Positions 10,438 to 19,878 of a DNA stretch of 64,000 bases are shown one piece after another. The stretch covers positions 868,001 to 932,000 of the forward strand of contig AP026798.1 of assembly GCA_033127725.1 (NCBI GenBank), in the 5' to 3' direction. Both the position numbers and the translations under genes were made by a program. Below the pieces are notes generated by a model. It saw nothing but the letters and a program-made list of their open reading frames with translations. It made no database searches and was not told the DNA's origin. This stretch comes from Bombiscardovia nodaiensis. Lineage in GTDB: Bacteria > Actinomycetota > Actinomycetes > Actinomycetales > Bifidobacteriaceae. Each line of letters starts with the position of its first letter. Position 1 is the stretch's first letter.

Positions 10438-13148
10438 TTAGATGAAGTTGATGAGAACCAGCGCCAGCAGGTAGATGACCATCAGGGAGACGAAAGCGAA
10501 GTCTAGGCCCTTGAATTGCAGGAGACGGTAGTGGGTGCGGCGCTGTCCACTGCCCTCGTAGCAGCGGGCATCCAGGGCCTGGCTCAGGTTGTCGGCGTGA
10601 CGCAGGGCCCCCGCAAAGACCGGGACGGTGACGGCGAGAGCGGCGTGCAGGCGCTGGGAGAGGCTGCCCGACTCAATTGAGCCTCCGCGGGCGGCCTGGG
10701 CTTCTACAATCGCCTTGACTTCCTGACCCAGGGTGGGGATGAAGCGCAGGGCCAGCGAGAGCACCAGGGCAATTTCGTTGGTGTGGACACCCAGCTTGCC
10801 CAAGGGCCGTAGGAGGGATTCGAAGGCATCGGTCATCTGCGTGGGCGTGGTCGTCTCCACCAGGAGTGCCCCCAGGAAAATAATCAGCATAAAGCGGCAG
10901 GAGTAGAGGACGGCAACCCAGATGCCGCCGGTGGTGAGCACGAGCGGACCCCAGCTGGCCAGGGTGGAGCCGGAGCGGGTGACGAAGAGGTTGAGGACGG
11001 CGAGGAGGAACATGAGCACCAGGAAGCCCTTGACTGACTTGAACATGGAGCGCAGGGGAGCGCGGGCCGCCACAAACAGGCCAGCAGTGACGACCAGGGC
11101 CAGGAGGAGCTGGCGGGGGGTGGAGATAGTAAAAGCTGTGAACATAGCCAGGAGGAAGGTTACCATCTTGGCCCGGGGGTCCAAGCGCGCGAGCAGGGAG
11201 GTGTGCTTGCTCGGGGGCTGAGTGGTGTCCTGGGCTGGGCTTTTGGCTGGCTGTCGAGCTGAGGCCTGGGCTGGAGTCTGGGCTGGGTCCTGAGCTGGGT
11301 TCTGAGCTGGAGTCTGGTTCTGGTTCTGTGGCTGGTTCTGTGTCTGAACTGACACCTGGCTAGTGGTGGACTGTGAATCCGTGGTTTGCTGGGGTGCCGG
11401 GTGGGCGGCTGCCTTGCTCGTCTGGGGTCTGGGGACTTGGTCTGCCAACTGCCCGGCTGGGTCTGATTCGCTCGCCAGCAGCTGGTGATATGTTTCTACC
11501 ACGCTGGAAGCTGGTCCATAGGCCAGGACCTTGCCTCGCTCGAGAAGGAGGGTCTGATCAGCCAGGCTCAGTGCCTCGCGGTCGGCGTGCGTGTTCATCA
11601 CGATGGTGACTCCGCGTTGGTGGAGCCGCTGGAGGAGGGCCATAATGCGGGCGCTGGCCTGGGGGTCCAGGCTGGCCGTGACCTCGTCTAACACTAAGAG
11701 CTGGGGGTGCAGGCCACCACTCCGGCGATAGCCACCAGGCGCTGCTGGCCGCCTGACAGGTCGAAGGGGGAGCGGTCGGCCAGGTCGATAATACCGAGCA
11801 AGTCCATGGCATCGTCCACCCTCTGCTGCACTTGCGAGGGAGTGTAACCCAGGTTGTTGGGACCGTAGGCTATGTCTTGGGCGACCGTCTCGGCGAAGAG
11901 CTGGTGCTCGGGGTACTGCATCACATAGCCCACCCGCTGGCGCAGGAGCTTCAAGAGCCGCCGCCGTTCGCGCTTGGCCTTGGGCTGGTCCGGGCCAGCG
12001 AGGGGGATGCCTGCCACTTGGAGGGAACCGCTGGTGGGCTGGGCCAGGGCGCAGATGAGCTTGGCCAGTGTGGATTTGCCGGACCCATTGCGGCCGATAA
12101 TTGCCAGGGTCTGCCCGGCTCTCACTTCCAGGCTCACCTGGCTGAGCGTCTCCCGGCTGGCATCGGGGAAGCGGTAGGAGAGGTCGGCGAGCTTGAGGAT
12201 GGGGGCGGCATGGTCGCCGCTTTGGGCGCTGTCTGCGGCCAAAGAAGCAGCGCTCTCGTCTAGAAGGTCTGCTGCTGGCTTGCTGTGCTGTGCCCAGTCA
12301 CTGGCCTGGCGGTGGGCCTGGCTGATAGCCGGTAAATCCTGTCTTGCCAGCACTTGCTCAGGGCTGCCGGATGCAACTATCCGCCCGTGGTCGAGTACGA
12401 TGACTCTGTCGGCCTGCTGGGCCTGCTCTAGCAGGTGGGTGATGTGGACCACGGCCGTGCCCTGGGAGGTCGAGCGGCGGAGGATGGCCTGGATGTCCTG
12501 GCGCCCGGCCGCGTCGAGCATGGCTCCAGGCTCGTCTAAGACCAACATTTCGGGCCCCATGGCCAGGCTGCCAGCTAGGGTCAGGCGCTGCTGCTGACCG
12601 CCCGACATGCGTGTGGGGTCGCTGTCCGAGTGAGAAAGCAAGCCCACTTGCTCAAGGGCTGCGGGCACACTGGCGAGCATGGCCTGCCGGGGTGCCCCCA
12701 AATTTTCTGGACCGAAAGCCACGTCGTCCTGAACAACAGTGGTGACAATCTGGTCCTCGGGGTTTTGAAAGACCATGCCAATATGCTGCCGGGCCTGCCG
12801 ATAGGCGTGCACGTCCACCCGCTGGCCCTGTCCCGAGTCCTTACTCGAACAGACTACCTGCCCTAGGAGCTCCACCTGCCCCCGGTCAGGTGCCACCGCG
12901 CCCGAGAGAATCCTGCCGAGCGTGGACTTGCCGGAGCCGTTGGCGCCCAGGATGCACAGGTGCTCGCCGGGGTAGACGGTCAGGCAGAGCTGGTCGAGTG
13001 CCCAAGTCTGCCCGCCGTCGTAGGAGAAGGAGATGTCGGCCAGCCGGGCGCTGGGCGCTGGCTTGCCTGCTTTATCTGCCGGGCTCGCTGTATTGGCCTG
13101 GCCTGCTGCCGAAGAAGGCGAAGGCTGGAAATGTTGCGACTGACTCAT
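10438..13148 (-). CDS. Fused ECF transporter EcfA-EcfA'-EcfT, frameshifted
   Basis: This is one polypeptide carrying both ATPases and the transmembrane coupling subunit of an energy-coupling-factor vitamin importer. ATPase 1 has Walker A GANGSGKST (about residue 70) and MSGGQQQRL. ATPase 2 has GRNGSGKST (about residue 350) and LSGGQQRLVAIAG. The frame then breaks at a G5 run on the plus strand (11703-11707). One added base gives TPQLLVLDEVTASLD and continuity into the downstream part, making about 903 residues. A repetitive Gln/Asn/Pro-Ala-Gln linker (about nt 11215-11345) joins the ATPases to an EcfT domain with five or six hydrophobic segments and conserved ALRFIPTL and EAQAARG motifs. It lies 33 nt after the RibU-like gene, so riboflavin uptake is the likely job. 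Confidence 0.88.
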
Positions 13149-13181
13149 AAGTGCTACTGCGTCTACCTGATCTGCCTCACG

Positions 13182-13784
13182 TTACTTGTTAATTAAAGTC
13201 GAAATCGGCTTGTAAATCAGGAAGGTGACGACTCCGTGGATGACGAACTTCATCAGGTTGAAGGGCAAAAGAATGGGCACAATCATGGCTACGACCTTAG
13301 CCATGGACATGTGCGCGTAGAAAGGGGTGATAATCACATTGCACACGATGGCAGCAATGACGGCCAGGAGCGCGCCCACGATGATGCCGACCAGCGCGCC
13401 CTTGCGCGAGTGCATCTTGCGGTAGACCAGGGCTGCAGGCACGCTCAGGGCCAGGGCCACAATCATCGAAATCAGCGCGCCGAAGGGGTTCGTAAAGAGG
13501 TGGGGGAGGAAGCCGAGGATGGAGATAATTGCGGCCGCGGACGGGCCGAAAGCAAAGCCGCAGACCAGGACCACAATGCCCGAGGGGTCGTACTTGAGCC
13601 AGGGTGCCAGTGGGAAAATGGGGAAGGAGAGGAAGCTCAAGACCATGGTCAAGGCCACGAAGAGCGCGTAGACGGCGATGCGTTTGGTAGACCAGCGCCC
13701 CGAGCCGCCTGCGCCAGTCGAGTGGACGTCGGCAAAGCGGGAGCCTTTGGCCGAAGCGTTGGGGGTATGCGAAGACATGCTCAT
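13182..13784 (-). CDS. ribU: Riboflavin ECF transporter S component, RibU-like
   Basis: This 200-residue membrane protein has six predicted membrane segments after a hydrophilic N-terminus. It shows the substrate-specific component pattern (FPIFPLAPWLKYDPSGIVVL, GFAFGP, NPFGA), which resembles RibU. An FMN riboswitch directly upstream makes riboflavin the expected ligand. I chose ATG 13784 because GAGG lies 6 nt upstream; an upstream ATG at 13805 falls inside the riboswitch core, and ATG 13778 is also possible. The fused ECF module follows 33 nt downstream in the same direction. Confidence 0.9.
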   Translation of the reverse strand: MSMSSHTPNASAKGSRFADVHSTGAGGSGRWSTKRIAVYALFVALTMVLSFLSFPIFPLAPWLKYDPSGIVVLVCGFAFGPSAAAIISILGFLPHLFTNPFGALISMIVALALSVPAALVYRKMHSRKGALVGIIVGALLAVIAAIVCNVIITPFYAHMSMAKVVAMIVPILLPFNLMKFVIHGVVTFLIYKPISTLINK

Positions 13785-13797
13785 AGAGAGCCTCGTT

Positions 13798-13914
13798 TCT
13801 TCCATCCGGACTGTACCGTTGGCTCCGGCTTCTCACCGGAATCAGCCGCTTGCGCGGGTCGCGGGCTCCTGGACGCGCCAGATACCGCCAGTAAGGAATT
13901 GCACCTTCCCTGAA
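13798..13914 (-). promoter_or_regulatory. FMN riboswitch (RFN element)
   Basis: The minus strand shows the RFN core in order: AGGGAAGGTGCAATTCCTTA, GGCGGTA, AGCCCGCGA, then GATTCCGGTGAGAAGCCGGA, GCCAACGGTACAGTCCGGAT. It sits directly before the RibU-like gene, and its 3' end lies about 14 nt before the start codon. It probably represses riboflavin uptake when FMN is abundant. The closeness of the start codon favours control of translation initiation, but this is inference. Confidence 0.96.
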
Positions 13915-14039
13915 ACATAGACACTTCCAACTTACCAGCCTGCCTATAGCCCGTCAATAGCCAATATGGGCCAGTTGCAGCAAAGGTCCGGCAAGCGGTC
14001 TGCACGTTCGATAAAAAAATAAAAAATGTTTGCAACTAT

Positions 14040-14660
14040 ATGCCGCTCTCCTGCGAATATAGCTATGTGAGTAAACGAGAGAGTAGCCCGGAGCAGCGGT
14101 GGATCAGGTCGATCCTCCTGTGGGGTTCTGAGCGCGCAGCTGAGCAGCTGGTGGGTGCCCACTACGACGGGCTACTCGCCTACATCAGCTCTCAGGTGGC
14201 AGACCGGCAGGAGGCGCAGAACTTGACTCAAGAGACTTTCATTGGCGCCCTGCGTTCGCTAGCTTCCTACGACCCAGCCAAGGCGGGCTTCCGCACTTGG
14301 CTCTACCGGATTGCCACCTACAAAATTATCGACTACTGGCGGCGGACTCCGCCACAGATGCTCTCCCTGAGCGCTCCGGAGCCAGGCGAGTCATCTGATA
14401 GCCAGGGGGATTGGCTCAATCTGGCCGACCCCAAGCAGGGCGACATGCTCCAGGGCGAGGTCAACCGCGACCTGCTGGAGCGAATCTTGCTGCAGGTGTC
14501 GGCTGCGGCTCCCCAGGCCCAGGAAGCCTTCCGCCTGCACCTCTACGGCTACAGTTTCGCGCAAATTGCCTCCATGACTGGCGAGAGCGAAAACACGGTG
14601 AAAGCCCGCTACTACCGACTGCTGGGCGAATTGAGAAAGGACTTCAGCGATGGCATCTGA
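14040..14660 (+). CDS. ECF-family RNA polymerase sigma factor
   Basis: This protein of about 206 residues has sigma region 2 (DGLLAYISSQVADRQEAQNLTQETFIGAL...FRTWLYRIATYKIIDYWRR, about residues 42-100) and region 4 (LHLYGYSFAQIASMTGESENTVKARYYRLL, about residues 165-195). It lacks region 3, as expected for group 4 sigma factors. Start ATG 14040 or GTG 14067 are both in frame; no strong Shine-Dalgarno decides between them. The next gene, encoding a membrane protein, overlaps it by 11 nt, an arrangement often seen for a sigma factor and its regulator. Two ABC systems follow and may be its regulon. It is transcribed away from the FMN riboswitch. Confidence 0.92.
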   Translation: MPLSCEYSYVSKRESSPEQRWIRSILLWGSERAAEQLVGAHYDGLLAYISSQVADRQEAQNLTQETFIGALRSLASYDPAKAGFRTWLYRIATYKIIDYWRRTPPQMLSLSAPEPGESSDSQGDWLNLADPKQGDMLQGEVNRDLLERILLQVSAAAPQAQEAFRLHLYGYSFAQIASMTGESENTVKARYYRLLGELRKDFSDGI

Positions 14661-15609
14661 TCATTTTGATATGGGACCTATTCTGGCGGCCATCCGAGAG
14701 AGCGAAAAAGTTGATGCTGAGCCCATACCTGCTCAGGCTAATCAGGTCACACAACCTATGCAGGCCGAGCAATCCAGGCGGCAAGCGGCAGGGCCTACTG
14801 TTCAACTGTCGGCCCAGAACTCTGCTGGTCGGCAGGAGGCTATTGCCGCGATCGTGAGCAAGGGCCTGCCCAAGCGTCAAGGGCTGTGGGCCACACTCGT
14901 CGATATGTCCCGCAGTCTTGGCTTCAAGCACCTGCTCTTTGGGGTCTGGGATTGTGTCTTTCTGGGGCTAGTGGGTTCTGCCTTGGCCTGGCTGATTTTA
15001 GTCGTTCTGATCGAGCAGGACTTAGGAGTGAACTCGGTTGGACTTGTCAAAGCCAGTGCCATATCGATTTTCGTCTTGTCTCCAGCCACCTATCAGGCCA
15101 TTTTGCTGCTGGTGCATTGGAAGGAGCGCAGCCTGCGAGTCTCCTACTTAACGGGGACCTCCCGTTGGTCCATCAGGCAGATTACTTCCGTCCGCATGTT
15201 GTGCTTCGGCCTAGTATCTATGGTGGGCTCGGCCCTAGTCTCCTGGATATTGGCCGCTGCGACCAGGGGAGCGCTCGACGGGCTCAAACTCCTCGGCATA
15301 TCCTTCGCCTCCCTCTTCCTCTATGCCTGCTTGCAAGTCTGCCTAGACATGTTCGGGCGCTCGCGTCTGGCTCTCCTCCTGCCGACGGCCCTGTGGTTGG
15401 CGGTGGGAGTGGGGCTCTGGCTGGGGCGGACCTGGTCGGTGGCCTTCCTCCTGGGGCTGCCGGCGGCTCTGAGTCTGGGCGTGGGTGGGCTGGCTGCCTT
15501 GCTCTTCTTGGGTCTCCTGGGCTTCAAGTGTGCGGCCAATCCTGCCCTACAAGACTGGCTTTTCCATGGCCCGGCGAAGGTCGCGGCGGGTCTAGGAAGG
15601 GCTCTCTGA
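14650..15609 (+). CDS. Membrane protein overlapping the sigma factor gene (possible sigma regulator)
   Basis: This 319-residue protein has a hydrophilic Gln-rich N-terminal region (about residues 1-95), followed by about six hydrophobic segments. I recognise no family. The start codon at 14650 overlaps the sigma gene stop by 11 nt, implying translational coupling. A cytosolic N-terminus plus a membrane part would suit an anti-sigma role, but no zinc-binding HxxxCxxC motif is visible. It could equally be an accessory part of the downstream ABC exporter. Confidence 0.8.
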   Translation: MASDHFDMGPILAAIRESEKVDAEPIPAQANQVTQPMQAEQSRRQAAGPTVQLSAQNSAGRQEAIAAIVSKGLPKRQGLWATLVDMSRSLGFKHLLFGVWDCVFLGLVGSALAWLILVVLIEQDLGVNSVGLVKASAISIFVLSPATYQAILLLVHWKERSLRVSYLTGTSRWSIRQITSVRMLCFGLVSMVGSALVSWILAAATRGALDGLKLLGISFASLFLYACLQVCLDMFGRSRLALLLPTALWLAVGVGLWLGRTWSVAFLLGLPAALSLGVGGLAALLFLGLLGFKCAANPALQDWLFHGPAKVAAGLGRAL

Positions 15610-15722
15610 TGGGCAAAGCCAGAGTGAATTGAATGATGTACCTACTGCTGTCAACCAGGTCCGCTGGCCTGACATGAATCCACGCTGTACCCATACCTAT
15701 GAGCTATGAGAGAAGGAAACTT

Positions 15723-16565
15723 ATGCTGCAACTTGAACACGTCTACAAGAGCTTCGGCTCCAAGACAGTAACCAACGATATGAATCTATCCTTCGGCCAG
15801 GGGGTCTACGGGCTCCTGGCTCCCAACGGGGCAGGCAAGTCCACGCTCATGAAAATGATGACCACGCTGCTCAAGCCCGACCGCGGTTCCATCACCTGGG
15901 ACGGGGAGGACATCATCGCCCTGGACGAGGACTACCGGGCCATTTTGGGCTACTTGCCCCAAGATTTTGGCTACTATCCCTCCTACACGCCCCGGCAGTT
16001 CCTGGGCTATATCGCGGCCCTGCAAGGCCTGCCGAAAAAAGCCAGCCAGGAGCGGGTGATGAGCCTGCTGAAAACTGTGGGCTTGGAAGACGCGGCCAAC
16101 AAGAAGATGAAGGCTCTCTCCGGCGGCATGGTGCAGCGGGTGGGGATTGCTCAGAGCCTCCTGAACGACCCCCAGCTCTTGATTTTGGACGAGCCGACCG
16201 CCGGGCTGGACCCCAAGGAGCGGGTGCGTTTCCGCAATATTATCCACGCCCTGGCCGCCGACCGCACGGTGATTTTGTCCACCCACATCGTCTCCGACCT
16301 GGAGACCATCGCCTCCCAGGTCATCATGATTAAGGACGGGAGCCTCTACAAGCAGGCTGATCCGGCAGGCCTGTGCGCTGACTACCAGGGGCATATCTTC
16401 GAGGTGCCCATGGACTTGCCGTTGGGCCCGGGCCAGCGTCTGCTCGACGAAGTGCAGGAGGGCGCCCAAACCCTCCAGCGCATCTATTCTGAGGAGCCCC
16501 TGCCCGGCTTCGAGCCCGTCCAGGCCAACCTGGAAGACGCCTTCCTCATGGTCTACGGAGGCTAA
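15723..16565 (+). CDS. ABC exporter ATP-binding protein
   Basis: This 280-residue ATPase is of the BcrA/NatA type. It has Walker A APNGAGKST, Q-loop LPQDFGYYPSYT, signature LSGGMVQRVG, Walker B LLILDEPTAGLDP and an H-loop histidine in STHIVSDL. The Q-loop form LPQDFGYYP and the C-terminal extra domain ending FLMVYGG fit exporters for antimicrobial peptides or lipids rather than importers. ATG 15723 follows GAGAAGGAAAC; ATG 15699 is a weaker alternative. The next gene starts 1 nt after its stop codon, and two permease genes complete the transporter. Confidence 0.93.
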   Translation: MLQLEHVYKSFGSKTVTNDMNLSFGQGVYGLLAPNGAGKSTLMKMMTTLLKPDRGSITWDGEDIIALDEDYRAILGYLPQDFGYYPSYTPRQFLGYIAALQGLPKKASQERVMSLLKTVGLEDAANKKMKALSGGMVQRVGIAQSLLNDPQLLILDEPTAGLDPKERVRFRNIIHALAADRTVILSTHIVSDLETIASQVIMIKDGSLYKQADPAGLCADYQGHIFEVPMDLPLGPGQRLLDEVQEGAQTLQRIYSEEPLPGFEPVQANLEDAFLMVYGG

Positions 16566-16566
16566 C

Positions 16567-17793
16567 ATGAGCCGCAAGCACAGTAAACAGGCGGGCTCCG
16601 GACACATCAAAGCTCGACCCGCCCTCCTTTTAAGCCACGAGCTGCGCAAGCTCCTAGCCTCGCCCCTCATCTGGGCAATTTTCCTCGGTATGGTGCTGGT
16701 GAATTTCGGCATTGTGGCCCTGACCACGAGCGATATTCGCGCCCCCTACAATCTCGCTTCCAAGGCCCAGCAATCCGCGGGGCACCGGGCCAGCTCCGAG
16801 CTCAAGCGGGCCGTGGACGCACAGCCCCAGAGTGACCAGCAGGAGCGGTTGAGCAAGGCCCTGGATGAGGCCCAAGACCCCTACAGCTCCTTTGATTCGG
16901 CCCGGCTCGGCCGCAATGCAGTCCGCGCGCTCCAGGGGGATCGCCACGAAAATCTGGGGCCTATCCAGCGCTCTATGGACTCCGATATGCAGGCCAAGTA
17001 TGACCGCCTCGGCCAGCGGGCCCAGCACTTGTCCTCCACCGGCGCTGGCATGGACATCTACGCGGGCACCGCTACGGCCGACGCCCAGCATGAGCTCTTC
17101 GGCTCGCAGGGCCAGGCTGTGCTCTGGGAGTCCATCCTCCTGACCCTACTCATTATGGTGGTCCTCCTGGGCTACGAGCGCCAGCAGGGGGTGGAGCCGG
17201 TCATCGCCTCCACGCGCACGGGCCGTCATCTGATGCGCTGGAAGGTGCTGGCCGGTGTCGGTGCCTCCCTGCTGGCCTGCATCCTGCTCAACCTGGTCAC
17301 GACCGGCATTTTCGCCGCCTTCGTTGACACCCGCGGAGTCTGGGGCTCGTCGGTCTCCTCCGGCTTCAACCAGCTGACCACTGCCTTCGGCACCGAGCCG
17401 TTCGTCACCTGGTTCGACTGCACGGTGGGCGGCTACTGGCTGGCCAGCATGGGCCTTGAGCTTCTGGCCGTGCTGGGCTTGGGCCTCCTGACCGCTGCCA
17501 TTCACACCGCAGTCTCCTCAACTATGGCCGCCGCCGGCTTGAGCTTCTTGCTAGTGATTGCTGGCTACTTTATTGAGTTCTTCGCTGCCTCCAAGGGTTC
17601 TTGGGCCCTCTTCCACGCCTTCAGCCTGACCCCCGGCTACCTCATCCTCACCCAGGGCTCCTGGTTCACGGGCATGGGCCTGCAAGCGCTCTTCCCCTGG
17701 CAGGAGACCATCTCCAGCCTCATCGCCCTAGCCATAGGCACCATCCTTCTGGTCCTGGGCCTGCATTACTACCAACGAAAGGACCTGTCATGA
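16567..17793 (+). CDS. ABC exporter permease 1
   Basis: This 408-residue protein has an N-terminal membrane segment (LIWAIFLGMVLVNFGIVALT), then an extracytoplasmic region of about 130 residues and five more hydrophobic segments in the C-terminal half. This is the ABC-2-like layout of the permeases that partner BcrA-type ATPases. It starts directly after the ATPase gene and overlaps the next permease by 4 nt (ATGA), so all three are translated together. No substrate can be read from the sequence. Confidence 0.85.
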   Translation: MSRKHSKQAGSGHIKARPALLLSHELRKLLASPLIWAIFLGMVLVNFGIVALTTSDIRAPYNLASKAQQSAGHRASSELKRAVDAQPQSDQQERLSKALDEAQDPYSSFDSARLGRNAVRALQGDRHENLGPIQRSMDSDMQAKYDRLGQRAQHLSSTGAGMDIYAGTATADAQHELFGSQGQAVLWESILLTLLIMVVLLGYERQQGVEPVIASTRTGRHLMRWKVLAGVGASLLACILLNLVTTGIFAAFVDTRGVWGSSVSSGFNQLTTAFGTEPFVTWFDCTVGGYWLASMGLELLAVLGLGLLTAAIHTAVSSTMAAAGLSFLLVIAGYFIEFFAASKGSWALFHAFSLTPGYLILTQGSWFTGMGLQALFPWQETISSLIALAIGTILLVLGLHYYQRKDLS

Positions 17794-19058
17794 CCTGGAA
17801 AGTATTCACCGCGGAGGTCAAGGCCATCCTGCGCCCCTGGCCCACAATCATCACCGCCGTTCTGGCTCTGGGCACTATGTTCCTGCTCTCCCCGGTCATG
17901 GCCTCGACCATGGAGCCTTCTACTGCTCAGATGATTGAGCAGTACGGCCCTAAGGCCACGCCCGCCCTCATTTCGGGCAGCGAGCGGCATAACGCCAGTC
18001 TGGAGCAAGACTTCCAATCTGACCTGGCCAAACTTCAACCCCAGGCAGGTAAGGAAGGCGTCAAGGATTATCGCACCGCCAGGGCTTTTACCGACAAGAT
18101 CCAGCAGCAGGTTTGGCAGGACGCCTCAGTGGCGGACAGCCCGGATGGCAAGCTGGCCGACCAGATCACAGGCCTCAAGAGCTACCAGGACCTCCTGTCT
18201 GGCCACCGGATAGTGGACAATTACCAGGGTTGCAACCGGCAGAGCCTGACGATTCGGGCCGCCGATCGGCTGGGATTGCTGCCGCGAGCCGACCGGCAGA
18301 TGCACTACCAGTATCTGAGCGACCTGGACGCCGGTAAGAAATCCAATCCGCCCCAGTTGCCCGCGCAAGCCCAGCAGCGGGTGGAGGAGCTGGCAGGCCA
18401 GTGCCAGGCGGGCATGGGTCTCACCCGCCCCGACGACGTGTTCGACCTGACGCAAGCCTACCTGCGCATGGCCTTCTTCGTCGTCCTGCTGGCCACACTG
18501 GGCCTGTGCGCGCCGCTGCTGACCCGCAACCGGATGTGCCGGATGCGCCAGACCCAGTGGGTCACAAGAACTGGCCGCCGGGTGCAGGGCATCGAGATGG
18601 CCAGCGCCTGCTGTGTCTCCCTCCTGGTCACCCTAGCTGTCTATGGCTTCTCCATGATTTTGTGGCTGCCCAAGTTTTCGGCCTACCTGGACACGCCGGT
18701 CTTCGACGGCTCCTACCTGCCCTGGTTTGACTGGACCCTGGGCACTTACATACTGGTCTTCCTACTGACCAGCATCGCGCTCAACATGGGTTGCGCCCTG
18801 CTCATGGTCTGGGTATCGGCCCACTGCGGCTCCTATATCAGCCTGCTCCTGATCCTCGTTCCCTTCGTGGTTGTGGCCTTCATCTTGGAGGCGGAATGGC
18901 TCATGGTCTCGCCTTTCATTATCGGCAACGTGGTCAACAACCTCCTCCCCGTCAAAGGCATAGAAGGCTACATCGACCTAGCAGTCTTGGTTCTCGGCGC
19001 TCTCCTGTGCTGGGCCAGCGCCCACCGAATCAAGCACCAGCAGCTCGCCACAGCTTAG
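17790..19058 (+). CDS. ABC exporter permease 2
   Basis: This 422-residue protein repeats the plan of the preceding permease: one N-terminal hydrophobic segment (IITAVLALGTMFLLSPVMAS), a long polar outer domain of about 200 residues and five or six C-terminal hydrophobic segments. The start at 17790 forms an ATGA overlap with permease 1. A second in-frame start further upstream lies deep inside the previous gene and is unlikely. The two permeases probably form a heterodimer with the ATPase at 15723. Confidence 0.85.
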   Translation: MTWKVFTAEVKAILRPWPTIITAVLALGTMFLLSPVMASTMEPSTAQMIEQYGPKATPALISGSERHNASLEQDFQSDLAKLQPQAGKEGVKDYRTARAFTDKIQQQVWQDASVADSPDGKLADQITGLKSYQDLLSGHRIVDNYQGCNRQSLTIRAADRLGLLPRADRQMHYQYLSDLDAGKKSNPPQLPAQAQQRVEELAGQCQAGMGLTRPDDVFDLTQAYLRMAFFVVLLATLGLCAPLLTRNRMCRMRQTQWVTRTGRRVQGIEMASACCVSLLVTLAVYGFSMILWLPKFSAYLDTPVFDGSYLPWFDWTLGTYILVFLLTSIALNMGCALLMVWVSAHCGSYISLLLILVPFVVVAFILEAEWLMVSPFIIGNVVNNLLPVKGIEGYIDLAVLVLGALLCWASAHRIKHQQLATA

Positions 19059-19125
19059 GCGTGGTTGTTGGTGTTGAAATCTTATGGAATAGGAAGCGTA
19101 CGGTCGCTGCCAGGGGAGAGGTCTG

Positions 19126-19878
19126 ATGGATACTGCAGTTGAACATGCCGTGCCCTTAATGCTCAGCGGAGTTTCCTACCACTATGAGGCTGACGGACCC
19201 GGTATTGACGACGTGAGTCTGAGCTGCTCGGAGGGCTCCTGGACCGCAGTCATGGGTCCTTCGGGTGCGGGTAAATCTACCCTGCTCTACTGCGCTTCTG
19301 GTCTGCTGCCAGTCTCAAGTGGCTCAGTATGCGTGGGTGGGCAAGAGCTGACGGCGATGAATGAGCAGAAACTCACCCGCCTGCGCAGGGACCATATTGG
19401 GTTTATTTTTCAAGATTACAACCTGGTTGAGGCCTTCTCCTGCCTACAAAATGTGATGCTTTCAGACTTGTTTGGGGGCAGACGAATCGAACTGAGTCAG
19501 GCCTTGGCGGCGCTGGCTCAGGTGGGATTGGAAGAGAGCGCCAACCTCTTTCCTGGGCACTTGTCTGGCGGCCAGCGGCAGCGGGTGGCTATCGCGCGGG
19601 CGCTGGCCGCTCAGCCAGACATGATTTTCGCTGATGAACCGACGGGTGCCTTGGACTCCAAAAGTAGCCGTATGGTGTTGACATCTTTGCGCGCGGTAGT
19701 CAACGAAGGGCGCGCGGTCCTTATGGTCACTCACGATCCCAGTGTGGCGGCGGAAGCTGACCGGGTTATCTTCGTGGAAGATGGGCGGGTGCGCTCTGTA
19801 TTGCCCGGAGGAGACCCGCACATGATAGCGCAAGAACTCACGGCTCTGGCTCACAGTCCGGAAGAAGATCGGTTATGA
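19126..19878 (+). CDS. ABC transporter ATP-binding protein, MacB/LolD-like
   Basis: This 250-residue ATPase has Walker A GPSGAGKST, Q-loop FQDYNLVEAFS, signature HLSGGQRQRVAIARAL, Walker B MIFADEPTGALD and H-loop VTHDPSV. These features place it in the MacB/LolD/BceA group, which works with FtsX-type permeases. Its stop overlaps the start of such a permease by 4 nt (ATGA). ATG 19126 follows GGGGAGAGG. BceAB-like pairs pump antimicrobial peptides or detach lipoproteins; which applies here is unknown. Confidence 0.93.
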   Translation: MDTAVEHAVPLMLSGVSYHYEADGPGIDDVSLSCSEGSWTAVMGPSGAGKSTLLYCASGLLPVSSGSVCVGGQELTAMNEQKLTRLRRDHIGFIFQDYNLVEAFSCLQNVMLSDLFGGRRIELSQALAALAQVGLEESANLFPGHLSGGQRQRVAIARALAAQPDMIFADEPTGALDSKSSRMVLTSLRAVVNEGRAVLMVTHDPSVAAEADRVIFVEDGRVRSVLPGGDPHMIAQELTALAHSPEEDRL

